From an uncultured Dorea sp. (lineage in GTDB: Bacteria; Bacillota; Clostridia; Lachnospirales; Lachnospiraceae): 64,000 nt of DNA. This document shows positions 17,055-26,226 of this stretch, in pieces. Each line of letters opens with the position of its first letter. Positions within the stretch are counted from its first letter, which is position 1. The translations under genes and the position numbers were made by a program. Under the pieces are notes generated by a model. The model had not been told where the DNA came from. It searched no databases and saw nothing but the letters and a program-made list of their open reading frames with translations. The stretch spans positions 114,606 through 178,605 of the forward strand of contig UQRE01000001.1 of the NCBI GenBank assembly GCA_900543415.1, given 5' to 3'.

Positions 17055-19534
17055 AACAAAAATATAAGAGAAGACCGGTTGTTTTTCTTACAAACGGATT
17101 TGAAACACATATTATTGATGGACAATATCCTGAAAGAAAATGTTCGGTGATTTATTCGAAAAGAGACTTGGAGAAATGGTTCAATTTATTGACTATGAGA
17201 ACAAGTCTTAAACACGTTATAGTGGATAAAGATGTTGCTGGGCGATATTACCAGCAAGCTGCGGTCAAAGCTGTATGTAACAGCTTTGATGAAAAGAATC
17301 GTAGAAAGGCATTGCTTGTTATGGCAACGGGTTCTGGAAAGACAAGAACAGTTATTGCATTGTGTGATTGTTTGTTAAAAGCGGGCTGGGTAAAAAATAT
17401 TCTTTTCCTGGCTGATCGAAATTCACTTGTTACTCAGGCGAAAAGAAGTTTTGTGAATATGCTGCCGAATTTATCATGTACAAATCTTGTTGAAGAAAAG
17501 GATAACTGTCATGCACATTGTGTCTTCTCGACTTATCAGACGATGATGAATTGTATTGATACAGTTAGTGATAGTGAAGGGAAATTATTTACCTGTGGTC
17601 ACTTTGACCTTGTGATATGTGATGAGGCACATCGCTCCATTTATAATAAGTACAGAGATATTTTTTCTTATTTTGATGCGCCATTGGTAGGTCTTACAGC
17701 TACACCAAAGGATGAAATTGATAAAAACACGTATGAAGTTTTTGAATTAGAGAATGGTGTTCCAACATATGGATATGATTTGGCGCAGGCTGTAAAGGAC
17801 GGATATCTTGTAGATTATATTTTTGTTGAATCGAAACTTAAGTTTATAGAACAAGGGATTGTATATGATGAGTTGTCAGAGGAAGATAAAAAAGCCTATG
17901 AAGAGACTTTTGAGGATGAACATGGCGAGCTGCCGGAATCAATTGGCTCATCAGAACTTAACACGTGGATATTCAATGAGGATACGATTAAACAAGTTTT
18001 AAATATATTAATGACAGATGGGATTAAAATTGATTATGGGCAGAAACTTGGAAAGACAATTATTTTTGCGAAGAATCATAATCATGCGGAGAAGATACTA
18101 GAAGTTTTTAACAAGGAGTATCCACATCTGCCTGATTACGCAAAAGTAATAGATAATTATATGACCTATGCTCAGAGTGCGATTGATGAATTTTCTGATC
18201 CTAAAAAAATGCCTCAGATTGCAATTTCTGTAGACATGTTAGATACGGGCATTGATGTGCCGGAGATTTTAAACTTAGTATTTTTTAAAAAGGTCATGAG
18301 TAAAGCAAAATTTTGGCAGATGATCGGACGGGGTACGAGACTATGCCCTGGTTTGCTTGATGGAGAAAATAAGCAGAAGTTCTATATTTTTGATTTCTGT
18401 GGAAACTTTGAATTTTTCCGAATGAATAAAGGAAAAGCCACGGCGAATATGATAGCGCTCCAAGGTGCGATTTTTAACTTGAAATTTGAAATATCCTATA
18501 AATTGCAGGATATAGAATATCAGGTAGATAGGCTGATTGCATATCGGAAGGCATTGGTTAAGCAAATGAGTGAGAAGGTACAGGAATTGCCAAGGGATAA
18601 TTTTGCTGTGCGTCAGCATCTTAAGTATGTGGATTTATATTCTTCAGAATCAAATTATAATGCTCTAACCTATGAAGACACATTAATTGTGAGGGAAGAA
18701 GTTGCACCTTTGATTTTACCGGATGGGGATGAGGCCAGTGCTGTTCGATTTGATGCACTTATGTATGGAATTGAATTGGCCTATTTAGTTGGAAAGAAGT
18801 ATTCAAAAGCTCGCACAGATTTGTATAAAAAAGTTACAGGAATTGCAAGTGTGGCTAATATTCCAGAAATTCAAGTACAGTCAGACCTAATTAATAAAAT
18901 TTTGAATACGGATTATGTGGATAATGCCGGAATTAATGATTTTGAAGAAATCAGAGAAAAACTTCGTGATTTGATGAAATATTTACCGCATATAAATGCT
19001 CGGTATGATACTAATTTTACAGATGAACTGCTTTCGACGGAATGGAAAGAATCAGAGCTTGAGAATGATGAACTTAAAAATTACAAAGCGAAGGCAGAGC
19101 ATTATATCAGACAACATCAGGATCATATTGCAATTGCAAAGTTAAAGACAAATCAACCGTTGACATCTACAGATATTGCAACATTAGAAGAGGTACTATG
19201 GCATGAAGTCGGTACAAAGCAGGACTATGAACATGAAGTTGGAATGAAACCGCTTGGTGAATTTGTACGCGAGATTGTAGGCCTGGATATGAATGCAGCG
19301 AAAGAAGCATTCTCGGAATACCTTACTAATACAAGTCTTGACAGTAGGCAGATTTACTTTGTAAATCAGATTGTGGAATATATTGTTCATAATGGGATGA
19401 TGAAAGACTTTTCTGTTCTTCAAGAATCTCCATTTACGGATCGAGGAAGCGTTGTGGAGATATTTACTGATTTAAATGTGTGGATGGGAATTAGGAAGGT
19501 TATAGAAACAATAAATGCCAATGCGGCAGCATAA
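17003..19534 (+). pseudogene. hsdR: Type I restriction endonuclease subunit R, N-terminus lost
   Basis: 843 residues of HsdR with DEAD-box motor motifs ATGSGKTR (108-115, Walker A), DEAH (207-210), GLTATPKDE, SVDMLDTGIDVPE and QMIGRGTRLCPG, followed by the C-terminal helical region. Intact relatives are about 1050-1100 residues; the missing part is the PD-(D/E)xK nuclease domain. Homology begins at about 16990 (SRTCVDVAKGRQQAKLY), inside the abiEi remnant, so a deletion fused the two genes in different frames. No hsdM or hsdS is present and the only upstream starts lack a ribosome site, so it is very probably non-functional. The long open frame suggests a recent event. It is more AT-rich than the neighbouring core genes. 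Confidence 0.85.
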
Positions 19535-19683
19535 AAAGTAAAATATTAAGATACTGTTATAGTTCAATGTGTGCAGGACAAATTACAGATTTAGAGGTTG
19601 GTCTTAATGCTGGAAGGAGCCAAGTGTGAGGCTGAATAGAGCAATGTTGAATTTTTAATTTTGAAGAAAGCTGGATTGAAATT

Positions 19684-19842
19684 ATGATTTTATATTTTAC
19701 GGGAACTGGGAACAGTCGATATATTGCAAAAAGGATTGCGAAAAAAACTTGTGACGATATGGCGTGTATTTGTTGTTGCCCTGTGGAAGCGATTGAATAC
19801 GGAAAGAAGAGCAAAGGGAAACCACGTTATCATTGTAAATGA
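19684..19842 (+). pseudogene. Internally deleted flavodoxin-ferredoxin (EFR1-type) remnant
   Basis: A 52-codon frame starts MILYFTGTGNSRYIAKRIAK, the flavodoxin phosphate-binding loop at the N-terminus of EFR1-type proteins. It then passes directly into CCCPVEAIEYGKKSKGKPRY, which matches the C-terminal 4Fe-4S end of the same family. Full proteins are about 250-270 residues, so roughly 200 central residues are gone and the frame was kept. The surrounding 19535-19683 and 19843-19883 hold no other gene. Confidence 0.75.
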
Positions 19843-19883
19843 TTCATATTATATAAGGGAAAGTGAAGTTGTGTCAGAACCAT

Positions 19884-19932
19884 AAAAAAGAAACCAGAGG
19901 AGTCAATTGTTGACCACTCTGGTTTCCTTTTG
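19884..19932 (-). terminator. Terminator of the ketose 3-epimerase gene
   Basis: GAAACCAGAG and CTCTGGTTTC pair around an inner AGTCAATTGTTGACCA segment; on the minus strand the stem is followed by a T-run. Confidence 0.8.
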
Positions 19933-19937
19933 GCTGC

Positions 19938-20807
19938 CTATTTCCAATCTAACATATATTTCTGGAATGCAACTGCATTTTTTGCGTCTTCATCCAATTC
20001 TGCTTCAGATGCACCGCGGCTGATGTCGCGCCAGATATGGATATCGCGACCAACCTGACCGCCCATGCTGACAAATGGTTCCATGACAACAGTTCCATCG
20101 TATTCAATATCGCGGAGAGCATTTCCGATCTCTCTCCAAGGGGTGCGTCCTTTTCCTGGAACCATACGGTTACATTCACCGGTGTGGAAGTGACCGAGAA
20201 GATTGCCGGCAGTGCGGATCGCATCACCGATACTTTCCTCCTCGATGTTCATATGGAAGGTGTCTAACATTACTTTCACATTTTCCTGTCCGACTTCTTT
20301 TACGAAGGCAACACCTTCTTCGGCAGTATTTAAAATGTGGGATTCAAAGCGGTTCAGTACTTCCATCCCGAGATTGATGTTGTGTTCTTTCGCAATTGGA
20401 GCAAGAAGCTGCATTCCTTCAACGCTTCGCTTCCAATCCTCTTCTTTGTTGATGTTGCCAAAATCTACCGGCCAATATCCATAGAGAGCGCCGCCGATCA
20501 GATGGATATCAAGCTGTTCCATAACATCAAAGAGACGTTTGTACCATTCTAATGCACCGGCACGGATGCCTGCGTCTGAAGATCCCATGTTGTGGTCGTA
20601 AGTAGGACCATATCCGGCAGTCAGCTGGATTCCATTTGCGGAAGCACAGTCTCGAAGCGCTTTGATCTGTTCTGTACTATACTCAGGAAGTGGCGCTGCG
20701 CCAATCTCCAGAAGATCGAAACCTAAACGGGCAACCTTTTCCACATAATACAAGTAGTCCGCAGCCCATTCTTTTTCCCAGTAGGCATAATAAATTCCGT
20801 GTTTCAT
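19938..20807 (-). CDS. D-psicose/D-tagatose 3-epimerase family protein
   Basis: Interconverts ketoses at C3 (for example fructose and psicose/allulose, or tagatose and sorbose). The 289-residue TIM barrel has the metal-binding and catalytic set E149 (GMEVLNRFES), D182 (MLDTFHMNIEE), H208 (GHFHTGECN) and E243 (VVMEPFVSMGG). It closely follows clostridial D-psicose 3-epimerases from the start MKHGIYYAYWE. An in-frame start further upstream (20864) would add 19 residues but lies in the promoter; GGAGGA before 20807 fixes the start. It diverges from the HAD gene and faces the xylulokinase region, which suggests a pentose/ketose utilisation role; the true substrate is not determined. Confidence 0.9.
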   Translation of the reverse strand: MKHGIYYAYWEKEWAADYLYYVEKVARLGFDLLEIGAAPLPEYSTEQIKALRDCASANGIQLTAGYGPTYDHNMGSSDAGIRAGALEWYKRLFDVMEQLDIHLIGGALYGYWPVDFGNINKEEDWKRSVEGMQLLAPIAKEHNINLGMEVLNRFESHILNTAEEGVAFVKEVGQENVKVMLDTFHMNIEEESIGDAIRTAGNLLGHFHTGECNRMVPGKGRTPWREIGNALRDIEYDGTVVMEPFVSMGGQVGRDIHIWRDISRGASEAELDEDAKNAVAFQKYMLDWK

Positions 20808-20863
20808 AATCCTTAACTCCTCCTTTTTGTAGTACATATTAAGAAAATAATTCAACTGATCCA

Positions 20864-20901
20864 ATTATATCATTTAGTTTTATAAAAGACAATGATATAA
20901 T
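20864..20901. promoter_or_regulatory. Overlapping divergent promoters within an inverted repeat
   Basis: ATTATATCATT (20864-20874) and AATGATATAAT (20891-20901) are exact reverse complements. Leftward: TTGTCT (complement of 20887-20892), 17 bases, TATAAT (complement of 20864-20869) for the epimerase. Rightward: TTTAGT (20873-20878), 17 bases, TATAAT (20896-20901) for the HAD gene. The two promoters cannot both be occupied. Confidence 0.75.
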
Positions 20902-20955
20902 GGGGTAAGACGAGGATTGAACACCTGAAAAATAGATATCTACGGAGGATGGAAA

Positions 20956-21573
20956 ATGGAAGCAATTATATTTGATGTAGACGGTACGTTATGGGACTCC
21001 ACAGATGAAGTGGCTGTATCATGGAATGAAGCGCTTAAAAGGGAAACGGAATTAAGGCGGAAAGTGACAGCGGAAGAGTTGAAGAAGGAATTCGGGAAGC
21101 CGCTGGAAGAGATTATGGCGGATCTGTTTCCGGAGCTTGCAAAGGAAGAGCAGATAAAGCTGTCGCAGATCTTATTCCGCTATCAAAATAAATGGATGGA
21201 GGCTGCGCCATGCAAAGTCTATGTAGGAGTTCCGGAAGTAATCCGGGAACTGGCAAAGAGATATAAAGTATGTATCGTCAGCAACTGCCAGGAAGGATAT
21301 ATCGAAGCATTTTTGAAAAATACAGGTCTGGGAGACGCGATTACAGACCATACCTGCCCGGGAGATACCGGAAAGTTAAAGGCTGAGAATATCCGGCTTA
21401 TTATGGAGCGAAATGGAATTCGGGAAGCGATTTACGTTGGCGATACACAGGGGGATGCGGATGCCTGCCGGAAAGCGGATATTCCGATGATCTGTGCGGA
21501 ATATGGTTTTGGGGAAGTAGAGGGAGACTATAAGAGAATTAAAACCTTTTATGAGTTGTTAGAGCTTGTATAG
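20956..21573 (+). CDS. HAD family hydrolase (phosphoglycolate-phosphatase-like)
   Basis: 205-residue soluble haloacid dehalogenase-type phosphatase with motif I DVDGT (7-11, nucleophile D7), motif II SNCQ in KVCIVSNCQEGY, and motif III/IV YVGDTQGDADAC. A helical cap between motifs I and II (about 15-85) is the C1 type of the phosphoglycolate phosphatase/beta-phosphoglucomutase group. Ribosome site CGGAGGATGG. It may dephosphorylate a sugar phosphate of the neighbouring ketose genes; the substrate is unknown. Confidence 0.88.
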   Translation: MEAIIFDVDGTLWDSTDEVAVSWNEALKRETELRRKVTAEELKKEFGKPLEEIMADLFPELAKEEQIKLSQILFRYQNKWMEAAPCKVYVGVPEVIRELAKRYKVCIVSNCQEGYIEAFLKNTGLGDAITDHTCPGDTGKLKAENIRLIMERNGIREAIYVGDTQGDADACRKADIPMICAEYGFGEVEGDYKRIKTFYELLELV

Positions 21574-21644
21574 GTGTAAGATTGAAAAAATAGATAAAAA
21601 AGCGGTATGATATGTTTAAGAAAGTTAAGAAAGGAAAAAAGACT

Positions 21645-22547
21645 ATGAAAAAGATTAAGAAACTTGTAGCAATTCAACCGGTGTCATTTTTAGAGGAGAG
21701 CAAACCGCTGTTGAATGATTACTGTGATGAAGTAGTGTTCTATGATACACAGCCGGAGAGTGCAGAAGAAATTGTATCAAGAATTGGTGATGCGGATGCA
21801 ATTTTTGTAAGCTACACACATGCGATCGGTGGAGACATTTTGTCTGAATGTCCGAATTTAAAATATATCGGCATGTGCTGCAGTCTGTATTCTGAGGCAA
21901 GTTCGAATGTGGATATCGCATATGCCAGAGAACATGGAATCGTAGTGACCGGAATCCGCGATTACGGGGATGAAGGCGTGGCAGAGTATGTACTGATGAA
22001 CAGTATCCGTCGTCTGCATGGCGCGGATGGTTATCAACCACTTCTCGGAGATATTTCTGAGGTATCGGGTGCAAAAGTGGGACTTTTAGGACTTGGCGCC
22101 AGTGCACAGGCAGTCGCGCGGGTATTGAAAATGATGGGCGCGGATGTAAGATATTACAGCCGGACAAGAAAACCGGAGCTTGAAAAGGCGCAAGGCTATC
22201 AGTATCAGGAGCTTCACAGTCTCCTTCAGGAATGTGATATTATCTGTAGCTGTTTAAGTAAAAATGTAAAATTGCTTTATGAAGAGGAGTTTGCATTAAT
22301 GGGGGAAAATAAGATCCTTTTCAATACTGCGCTCAGCCCATGCTTTGATCAGAAAGCAATAGAAAAATGGCTGGAAAAAGATAATACATGGTATTTCTGC
22401 GATACATTGATGGGACTGGGAGAAGAGAGTCTTCTTAATCGTGAAAATGTCTTCTGTCAGAAGCGTTCTTCCGGTATGACAAGACAGGCAGTGGTGAGAC
22501 TGAACCAGAAGGTACTTGAAAATTTGAAAAATTACATAGAAGATTAA
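21645..22547 (+). CDS. D-2-hydroxyacid dehydrogenase-like protein, atypical active site
   Basis: 300 residues with the two-domain D-isomer 2-hydroxyacid dehydrogenase layout and a Rossmann motif VGLLGLGASAQAVARVL. The usual catalytic arginine (in NTSRG) is replaced in FNTALSPCFDQ, and the usual C-terminal histidine (TPHI) region reads CQKRSSGMTRQA. It therefore probably binds NAD(P) but may not carry out the classical reaction. The ATG at 21645 is used because AAAGGAAAAA precedes it; an in-frame ATG at 21612 has no ribosome site. It follows the HAD gene by 71 bases. Confidence 0.8.
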   Translation: MKKIKKLVAIQPVSFLEESKPLLNDYCDEVVFYDTQPESAEEIVSRIGDADAIFVSYTHAIGGDILSECPNLKYIGMCCSLYSEASSNVDIAYAREHGIVVTGIRDYGDEGVAEYVLMNSIRRLHGADGYQPLLGDISEVSGAKVGLLGLGASAQAVARVLKMMGADVRYYSRTRKPELEKAQGYQYQELHSLLQECDIICSCLSKNVKLLYEEEFALMGENKILFNTALSPCFDQKAIEKWLEKDNTWYFCDTLMGLGEESLLNRENVFCQKRSSGMTRQAVVRLNQKVLENLKNYIED

Positions 22548-22577
22548 TGGATGTTCGTTAGAAATGGGTGCAACCTC

Positions 22578-22606
22578 TTGCGTTAAAAAGACTTTTATGG
22601 TATGAT
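22578..22606 (+). promoter_or_regulatory. Promoter of the AGCS symporter gene
   Basis: TTGCGT (22578-22583), 17 bases, TATGAT (22601-22606). Its start point would fall near 22613, so the symporter must start at the later ATG (22656). Confidence 0.75.
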
Positions 22607-22655
22607 GCTTCATAGCGTTAAAGCGCGAAAAGCAAAGAAAGGAATAAGAGAAAAT

Positions 22656-24032
22656 ATGGTTGCATTGATTGAGGCAGTATATCGTTTCCTGTGGGGAGAC
22701 ATTGTAACAATCCCGTTGCCGGGAGGGAATAGTCTGGGACTTTCGCTTCTGGTAATCTTGTTGATTCCTACGGGAATTTATTTTACAGTGAGGACGAAGT
22801 TTTTGCCGATTCGACTGTTCCCGGATATGGTACGTGCGCTGAAGGGAAAGAAAGAAGAGAAGAATAGTCTTTCAACGTTTCAGACACTTGTAGTATCTAC
22901 AGCAACAAGGGTAGGTATGGGAAATCTTGTCGGTGTAGTAGCGGCAGTGTCTGCCGGAGGTGCCGGAGCGGTGTTCTGGATGTGGGTAACAGCGCTGATC
23001 GGATCATCTACCGCATTTGTCGAGGCAACGCTGGCACAACTGTACAAAGAAAAAGACCCGCTCTACGGTGGGTTCAGAGGTGGACCGGCATATTATATCC
23101 ATCGATATTTTGAGCGCAAGAGCGGGAAGAAGAAAAACCATGTCTGGCTGGCAGTTCTTTTTGCTATTTCAGGACTTATCTGCTGGTGTGGAATCAGCCA
23201 GGTAATCAGTAATTCCGTGGCGGCCTCTTTCGAAAATGCGTTTCACATTCCGCCAATTTATACAACGATTGTACTTGTGATCGGAGCGGCGATTATCGTT
23301 CTGCGGAAAAATGCTACCGTAAAGGTATTGGATATTATGGTGCCGATTATGGCAGTGTGCTATTTTGTCATTACTATTTTCATTATCGTGAAAAATATCG
23401 GAAGTATGCCGGCGGTGTTCGGCAGAATTTTTCAAGAGGCTTTTGGTCTGCGTCAAGTTGTAGCGGGTGGTTTCGGTGCGATCGTTATGAACGGAGTGAA
23501 GCGTGGACTGTTCTCGAATGAGGCGGGGTCTGGTTCCGCACCGTGTGCGGCAGCGGCAGCAGAGTGTGACATGCCGGTAAAATCCGGTCTTGCTCAGGCA
23601 CTGGGTGTCTTTATTGACACAATTGTAATCTGCAGTTGTACAGCAATGATTATGCTTCTCGTTCCGGAGAATCTTGTAACTGGCAAGGAGGGGATGGACC
23701 TTCTCCAGGCAGCAATGAAGTTCCACTTAGGTGATTTTGGTGTGATTTTTATTGCAGCGACCTTATTTATGTTCAGTTTCTCTACGTTCCTCGGCATTTT
23801 GTTCTATGCGAGAAGTAATGTGTCCTATCTGTTCGGAGACAAGTGGGGCTGGCAGACCGCATATAAAGTGTTGGCGCTTATCATGCTGTTTATCGGAGGA
23901 ATCGCAACGTACACATTTGTGTGGGATCTCGGAGATGTGGGGATTGGTCTGATGACAATCTTCAACATCGGAATCTTGTATTTGATGGGAAATGAAGCTT
24001 TGGCAGAGTTAAAGAAATACGAAGGAAAGTAA
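22656..24032 (+). CDS. Sodium:alanine/glycine symporter (AGCS family)
   Basis: 458-residue membrane protein with about 10-11 helices. Family signatures include ATRVGMGNLVGVVAAVSAGG, GGFRGGPAYYI, GLFSNEAGSGSAP and AAAAAECDMPVKSGLAQALG. It takes up alanine or glycine with Na+ across the cytoplasmic membrane. The start at 22656 is set by AAAGGAA and by the promoter at 22578-22606. Neighbours are unrelated sugar enzymes; a terminator follows. Confidence 0.93.
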   Translation: MVALIEAVYRFLWGDIVTIPLPGGNSLGLSLLVILLIPTGIYFTVRTKFLPIRLFPDMVRALKGKKEEKNSLSTFQTLVVSTATRVGMGNLVGVVAAVSAGGAGAVFWMWVTALIGSSTAFVEATLAQLYKEKDPLYGGFRGGPAYYIHRYFERKSGKKKNHVWLAVLFAISGLICWCGISQVISNSVAASFENAFHIPPIYTTIVLVIGAAIIVLRKNATVKVLDIMVPIMAVCYFVITIFIIVKNIGSMPAVFGRIFQEAFGLRQVVAGGFGAIVMNGVKRGLFSNEAGSGSAPCAAAAAECDMPVKSGLAQALGVFIDTIVICSCTAMIMLLVPENLVTGKEGMDLLQAAMKFHLGDFGVIFIAATLFMFSFSTFLGILFYARSNVSYLFGDKWGWQTAYKVLALIMLFIGGIATYTFVWDLGDVGIGLMTIFNIGILYLMGNEALAELKKYEGK

Positions 24033-24110
24033 AAGAAATTATTATGCAGGATGTGCCAGTGAACCGTCGCATACCAGGGCAGAGGAAAATAGAAGGTACG
24101 AGAAAGTAGA

Positions 24111-24142
24111 AAGACTGCTTGCCATATGGCGGGCAGTCTTTT
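24111..24142 (+). terminator. Terminator after the AGCS gene
   Basis: AAGACTGC and GCAGTCTT pair with the inner TTGCC/GGCGG around ATAT, ending in TTTT. Confidence 0.8.
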
Positions 24143-24171
24143 ATGATGGAAGAAAGAAGGAGGACGGGGAA

Positions 24172-24534
24172 ATGAAGTTGAAAAATATTGTGATTGTTGT
24201 AAAAGATATAGAAAGATCCAAACAATTCTACAAAGAGCTGTTCGGTCTGGATGTCATTCTTGACCAAGAGGGGAATGCGATCCTGACAGAAGGTCTGGTT
24301 TTGCAGGAATCTAAGGTGTGGGAAGAGACGCTCGGGCAGAAAGTTGTCTGGAAAAATCATGCTTCAGAACTTTATTTTGAAGAAACGGACCTTGATTTGT
24401 TTTTGGAAAAGCTTCAACAGTATGAGCAGAAAATTCAGTATGTTTATTTGCCAGAAGAAGGAGAAAGCAAGAAGCGTGCAGTCCGGCTCTATGATCTTGA
24501 CGGAAATATGATTGAAGTGAGAGAAGTATCTTGA
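24172..24534 (+). CDS. VOC family protein (glyoxalase/bleomycin-resistance fold)
   Basis: 120-residue single-domain protein with the VOC beta-alpha pattern: KNIVIVVKDIERSKQFYKEL at the start, SELYFEETDLDLFLEKL in the middle and LYDLDGNMIEVREVS at the end (the terminal Glu is often a metal ligand). Ligand or substrate unknown. AGGAGGACGGGGAA precedes the ATG. It sits alone between a terminator and the xylB promoter. Confidence 0.88.
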   Translation: MKLKNIVIVVKDIERSKQFYKELFGLDVILDQEGNAILTEGLVLQESKVWEETLGQKVVWKNHASELYFEETDLDLFLEKLQQYEQKIQYVYLPEEGESKKRAVRLYDLDGNMIEVREVS

Positions 24535-24572
24535 CAGAGAGTGTAATCGGAGAGACAGAGAGTTTGTGAATA

Positions 24573-24581
24573 TGCTATAAT
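24573..24581 (+). promoter_or_regulatory. Extended -10 promoter of xylB
   Basis: TGCTATAAT is a complete extended -10. The -35 region 17 bases upstream (AGACAG) is weak, which fits control by an activator or reliance on the extended -10. Confidence 0.6.
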
Positions 24582-24626
24582 TATGAATAGCATGGTGTTT
24601 ATGGTACATAATGAGGAGGCGGAAAA

Positions 24627-26087
24627 ATGTTATATATAGGTGTAGATTTAGGAACTTCAGCAGTTAAGCTGTTATTGATGGATGAAAAAGGAGAGATTAA
24701 AAAAATTGTTTCCAGAGAATATCCTTTGTACTTCCCGCATCCGGGCTGGTCAGAGCAAAAGCCGGAGGATTGGTTTGAACAATCGATGGACGGAATCAAA
24801 GAGTTAACTGCCGATTGTGACAAAGAGAAGGTGGCAGGGATTAGTTTCGGCGGGCAGATGCATGGTCTGGTAGCGCTTGGCGACAATGACGAAGTGATTC
24901 GTCCGGCTATTTTATGGAATGACGGACGAACTGGTGAGGAGACGGAGTATCTCAATCAGGTAATCGGGAAGGAAAAGCTATCGGAATATACTGCAAATAT
25001 TGCATTTGCCGGATTTACAGCGCCGAAGATTCTATGGATGAAAAAACATGAGCCGGAGAATTTTGCAAAAATCAAAAAGATTATGCTTCCGAAAGACTAT
25101 CTTGCTTATAAGCTGTCCGGTTCATTTTGTACAGATGTATCTGATGCGTCGGGAATGCTTCTGATGGATGTGAAAAACCGCTGTTGGTCTAAGGAAATGC
25201 TTGACATTTGCGGCGTTACAGAAGAGATGCTTCCGAAATTATATGAGAGTTTCGAAGTGGTTGGAACCTTGAAGCATGAGATTGCGGAAGCGTTGGGATT
25301 ATCTTCAGATGTGAAGGTGATCGCAGGAGCCGGAGATAATGCCGCGGCGGCAGTGGGAACAGGAACGGTGGGAGAAGGAATGTGCAACATTTCCCTCGGC
25401 ACATCAGGAACTATTTTTATCTCCAGCAAAAAATTCGGTGTGGACGAGCATAACGCGCTTCATTCATTTGCCCATGCGGATGGATATTATCACTTGATGG
25501 GATGTATGTTGAGTGCGGCTTCATGCAATAAATGGTGGAATGAAGAAATCTTGAAAACGAAAGATTTTGCGGCGGAACAAAGTGGAATTACAAAGCTTGG
25601 AGAAAATAATGTCTTTTATCTTCCGTATTTGATGGGAGAACGATCTCCGCATAATAATCCGGACGCAAGAGCAATGTTTATTGGAATGTCTATGGACACT
25701 ACAAGGGAAGATATGACGCAGGCAGTATTGGAAGGAGTTGCGTTTGGACTGCGTGATTCTCTGGAAGTTGCAAGAAGTCTTGGTATTCAGATCGAACGGA
25801 CAAAAATATGCGGTGGCGGGGCAAAAAGTCCGCTTTGGAAGAAGATTATTGCTAATGTGATGAATATGAAGGTGGATGTCATCGAGAGCGAGGAAGGTCC
25901 TGCTCTTGGAGGAGCTATGCTTGCAGCTGTCGGATGCGGAGAGTACGAGGATGTGGAAACCATTGCTAAGAAGCTTGTGAAAGTGATTGATACAGTGGAG
26001 CCGGAAGAAGAACTGGTTGCCAAGTATGAAGAGAGGTATCAGAAATTTCGCAAGATTTATCCGACAGTAAAAGAGTTGTTTTCATAA
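24627..26087 (+). CDS. xylB: Xylulokinase
   Basis: FGGY-family kinase phosphorylating D-xylulose to xylulose 5-phosphate for the pentose phosphate pathway. The 486-residue protein has the ATPase loop GVDLGTSAVK (5-14), the xylulokinase substrate motif GGQMHGLV, and GEGMCNISLGTSGTI and CGGGAKSPLW toward the C-terminus. Start supported by GAGGAGGCGG. No xylA or xylose transporter is adjacent; the nearby ketose 3-epimerase suggests use of unusual ketoses, so D-xylulose specificity is the family default, not proven. Confidence 0.9.
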   Translation: MLYIGVDLGTSAVKLLLMDEKGEIKKIVSREYPLYFPHPGWSEQKPEDWFEQSMDGIKELTADCDKEKVAGISFGGQMHGLVALGDNDEVIRPAILWNDGRTGEETEYLNQVIGKEKLSEYTANIAFAGFTAPKILWMKKHEPENFAKIKKIMLPKDYLAYKLSGSFCTDVSDASGMLLMDVKNRCWSKEMLDICGVTEEMLPKLYESFEVVGTLKHEIAEALGLSSDVKVIAGAGDNAAAAVGTGTVGEGMCNISLGTSGTIFISSKKFGVDEHNALHSFAHADGYYHLMGCMLSAASCNKWWNEEILKTKDFAAEQSGITKLGENNVFYLPYLMGERSPHNNPDARAMFIGMSMDTTREDMTQAVLEGVAFGLRDSLEVARSLGIQIERTKICGGGAKSPLWKKIIANVMNMKVDVIESEEGPALGGAMLAAVGCGEYEDVETIAKKLVKVIDTVEPEEELVAKYEERYQKFRKIYPTVKELFS

Positions 26088-26120
26088 ATGTCATCCGCGA
26101 GAATCGATAATAGAAGAATA

Positions 26121-26220
26121 GCCCTCCGTTGAAGTATATTAGGATTATGAAAACCGAATAGTTTGCACAAGTATTACACAAAGTATATAATAGAAGAAAT
26201 ATAAGACGGAAACGGAGGGC
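26121..26220. repeat. Distant inverted repeat pairing with the aminopeptidase ribosome site
   Basis: GCCCTCCGTT (26121-26130) is the exact reverse complement of AACGGAGGGC (26211-26220), which contains the Shine-Dalgarno of the next gene. The gene's own promoter lies between the arms, so only transcripts reading through from xylB carry both. Confidence 0.7.
26163..26191 (+). promoter_or_regulatory. Promoter of the M18 aminopeptidase
   Basis: TTGCAC (26163-26168), 17 bases, TATAAT (26186-26191). Confidence 0.8.
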
Positions 26221-26226
26221 ATAAAA

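Noticed and set aside
24033..24110. Possible small gene or RNA after the AGCS gene
   Set aside because: No start with ribosome site and no clear structure other than the terminator; nothing supportable seen.
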